The position numbers and the translations under genes were made by a program. Shown here in pieces: positions 5,572 through 6,586 of a DNA stretch of 6,586 nt. Every line of letters begins with the position of its first letter. The first letter of the stretch is position 1. The notes under the pieces were generated by a model. That model searched no databases. It was given only the letters and a program-made list of their open reading frames with translations, and was not told the origin of the DNA. The DNA comes from Alcaligenaceae bacterium (GTDB lineage: Bacteria; Pseudomonadota; Gammaproteobacteria; Burkholderiales; Burkholderiaceae_B), in NCBI GenBank assembly GCA_029265335.1, contig JAJUJN010000120.1, positions 1-6,586 on the forward strand, written 5' to 3'.

Positions 5572-6586
5572 ATGAACCCCGACAAAAAGCTCTACATTTC
5601 GGACGTCACGCTGCGTGACGGCAGCCATGCGATCCGTCATCAGTATTCGGTGAACGATGCTCGGCGCATCGCTGCAGCGCTCGATGCCGCCAAGGTGGAT
5701 TCCATCGAAGTGGCCCACGGCGACGGCCTGGCCGGCTCGAGTTTCAACTACGGCTTTGGCGCGCATATCGACGTGGAATGGATCGAAGCCGTGGCCGACA
5801 CCGTCAAGCACGCTCAGGTTGCCACGCTGCTCATTCCCGGTATCGGCACCGTGCAGGATCTCAAGAATGCCTATGCAGCCGGCGCCCGCATCGTGCGGGT
5901 GGCCACGCACTGCACCGAGGCCGATGTGAGCCGCCAGCACATCGAAGTGGCGCGCGAGCTCGGCATGGATACCGTGGGCTTTCTGATGATGAGCCACATG
6001 ACCAGCCCCGAGGCGCTGGCTCAACAAGGCAAGCTCATGGAGGGCTATGGCGCTACCTGCATCTATGTAGTGGACTCGGGCGGTGCGCTCACCATGAACG
6101 ATGTGCGCGACCGATTCCGCGCCATGAAAGACACTCTCAAACCCGAAACACAAACCGGCATGCACGCCCACCACAACCTCAGCCTGGGTGTGGCCAACAG
6201 CATCGTGGCCGTGGAAGAAGGCTGCGACCGCGTAGACGCCAGCCTGGCCGGTATGGGTGCCGGCGCCGGCAACGCACCTCTTGAAGTGTTCATTGCCGCT
6301 GCCGAGCGCATGGGCTGGCACCATGGCTGCGACCTCTACACGCTCATGGACGCCGCCGACGACATCGTACGTCCGCTGCAGGACCGCCCCGTACGCGTCG
6401 ACCGCGAAACCCTTGCGCTGGGTTATGCAGGGGTGTATTCCAGCTTCTTGCGTCATGCCGAGGTTGCTGCCGCCAAGTATGGCCTGAGCACGGTCGACAT
6501 CCTGGTGGAACTGGGCAAGCGCCGTATGGTGGGTGGCCAAGAAGACATGATCGTGGATGTGGCGCTCGATCTCTTGCACGAACGCG
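5572..6586 (+). CDS. amnG: 4-hydroxy-2-oxovalerate aldolase, 3' end cut by the window edge
   Basis: Cleaves 4-hydroxy-2-oxovalerate to pyruvate and acetaldehyde with a divalent metal; acetaldehyde goes to AmnH (aliases dmpG, mhpE, bphI, nbaI). I translated 338 residues without a stop, against about 345 for DmpG, so only the C-terminal tail is missing. It is an HMGL-like TIM barrel with [13 protein letters not shown] (12-24), [17 protein letters not shown] (47-63), VVDSGGALT (166-174), [15 protein letters not shown] (196-210) and [10 protein letters not shown] (229-238). From memory, DmpG uses Arg17, Asp18, His21, His200, His202 and Tyr291. An offset of two gives Arg15, Asp16, His19, His198, His200 and Tyr289, all present, so the metal site (Asp16, His198, His200) and catalytic residues are intact. 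The gene follows amnH after 91 bases. Confidence 0.95.
   Translation, partial: MNPDKKLYISDVTLRDGSHAIRHQYSVNDARRIAAALDAAKVDSIEVAHGDGLAGSSFNYGFGAHIDVEWIEAVADTVKHAQVATLLIPGIGTVQDLKNAYAAGARIVRVATHCTEADVSRQHIEVARELGMDTVGFLMMSHMTSPEALAQQGKLMEGYGATCIYVVDSGGALTMNDVRDRFRAMKDTLKPETQTGMHAHHNLSLGVANSIVAVEEGCDRVDASLAGMGAGAGNAPLEVFIAAAERMGWHHGCDLYTLMDAADDIVRPLQDRPVRVDRETLALGYAGVYSSFLRHAEVAAAKYGLSTVDILVELGKRRMVGGQEDMIVDVALDLLHER

Noticed and set aside
5410..6579. Minus-strand open frame opposite amnG (389 codons)
   Set aside because: Antisense to the aldolase, which carries all catalytic residues in the plus frame. The minus translation is His/Ala/Gly-rich with no motif.
1..6586. Mobile elements, CRISPR repeats, tRNA or rRNA genes
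   Set aside because: No transposase, terminal repeats, spaced direct repeats or RNA-gene landmarks seen on either strand.

Overview
The window reads as GC-rich proteobacterial chromosome. Codon use, dense packing and gene content fit a betaproteobacterium of the Burkholderiales (Alcaligenaceae-like). That placement is an inference from style; no marker gene is present. The content is an aromatic catabolic operon: the lower meta-cleavage branch that handles 2-aminomuconate semialdehyde, with a divergently transcribed MarR-type regulator in front.

Layout. Positions 1-143 hold nothing I can name. Positions 144-770 (minus) encode a MarR-family regulator. Positions 771-971 are a divergent control region with a sigma70-like promoter facing each way and two inverted copies of the octamer ACGTATAC, one at each start. 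Then, all on plus: 972-2444 2-aminomuconate 6-semialdehyde dehydrogenase (amnC); 2441-3226 2-oxopent-4-enoate hydratase (amnF); 3237-4019 4-oxalocrotonate decarboxylase (amnE); 4022-4453 RidA-type 2-aminomuconate deaminase (amnD); 4521-5480 acylating acetaldehyde dehydrogenase (amnH); and 5572 to the right edge 4-hydroxy-2-oxovalerate aldolase (amnG), which lacks only its last few residues.

Pathway. The semialdehyde is oxidised to 2-aminomuconate (C), deaminated to 4-oxalocrotonate (D), decarboxylated to 2-oxopent-4-enoate (E) and hydrated to 4-hydroxy-2-oxovalerate (F). This is cleaved to pyruvate and acetaldehyde (G), and acetaldehyde becomes acetyl-CoA (H). The order C-F-E-D-H-G is, as I recall it, that of the 2-aminophenol amn cluster of Pseudomonas sp. 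AP-3. The ring-cleavage dioxygenase is outside the window, so the starting compound (2-aminophenol, or 3-hydroxyanthranilate from tryptophan/kynurenine with an extra decarboxylase) cannot be decided here.

The enzymes are known families with their catalytic residues intact, and I do not see a new biological system. The less ordinary material is regulatory: the paired octamer that predicts a MarR operator, a possible leaderless start for the regulator, a four-codon reading frame whose stop overlaps the amnC start, and GC-rich hairpins in the only two sizeable gaps of the operon (before amnH and before amnG).
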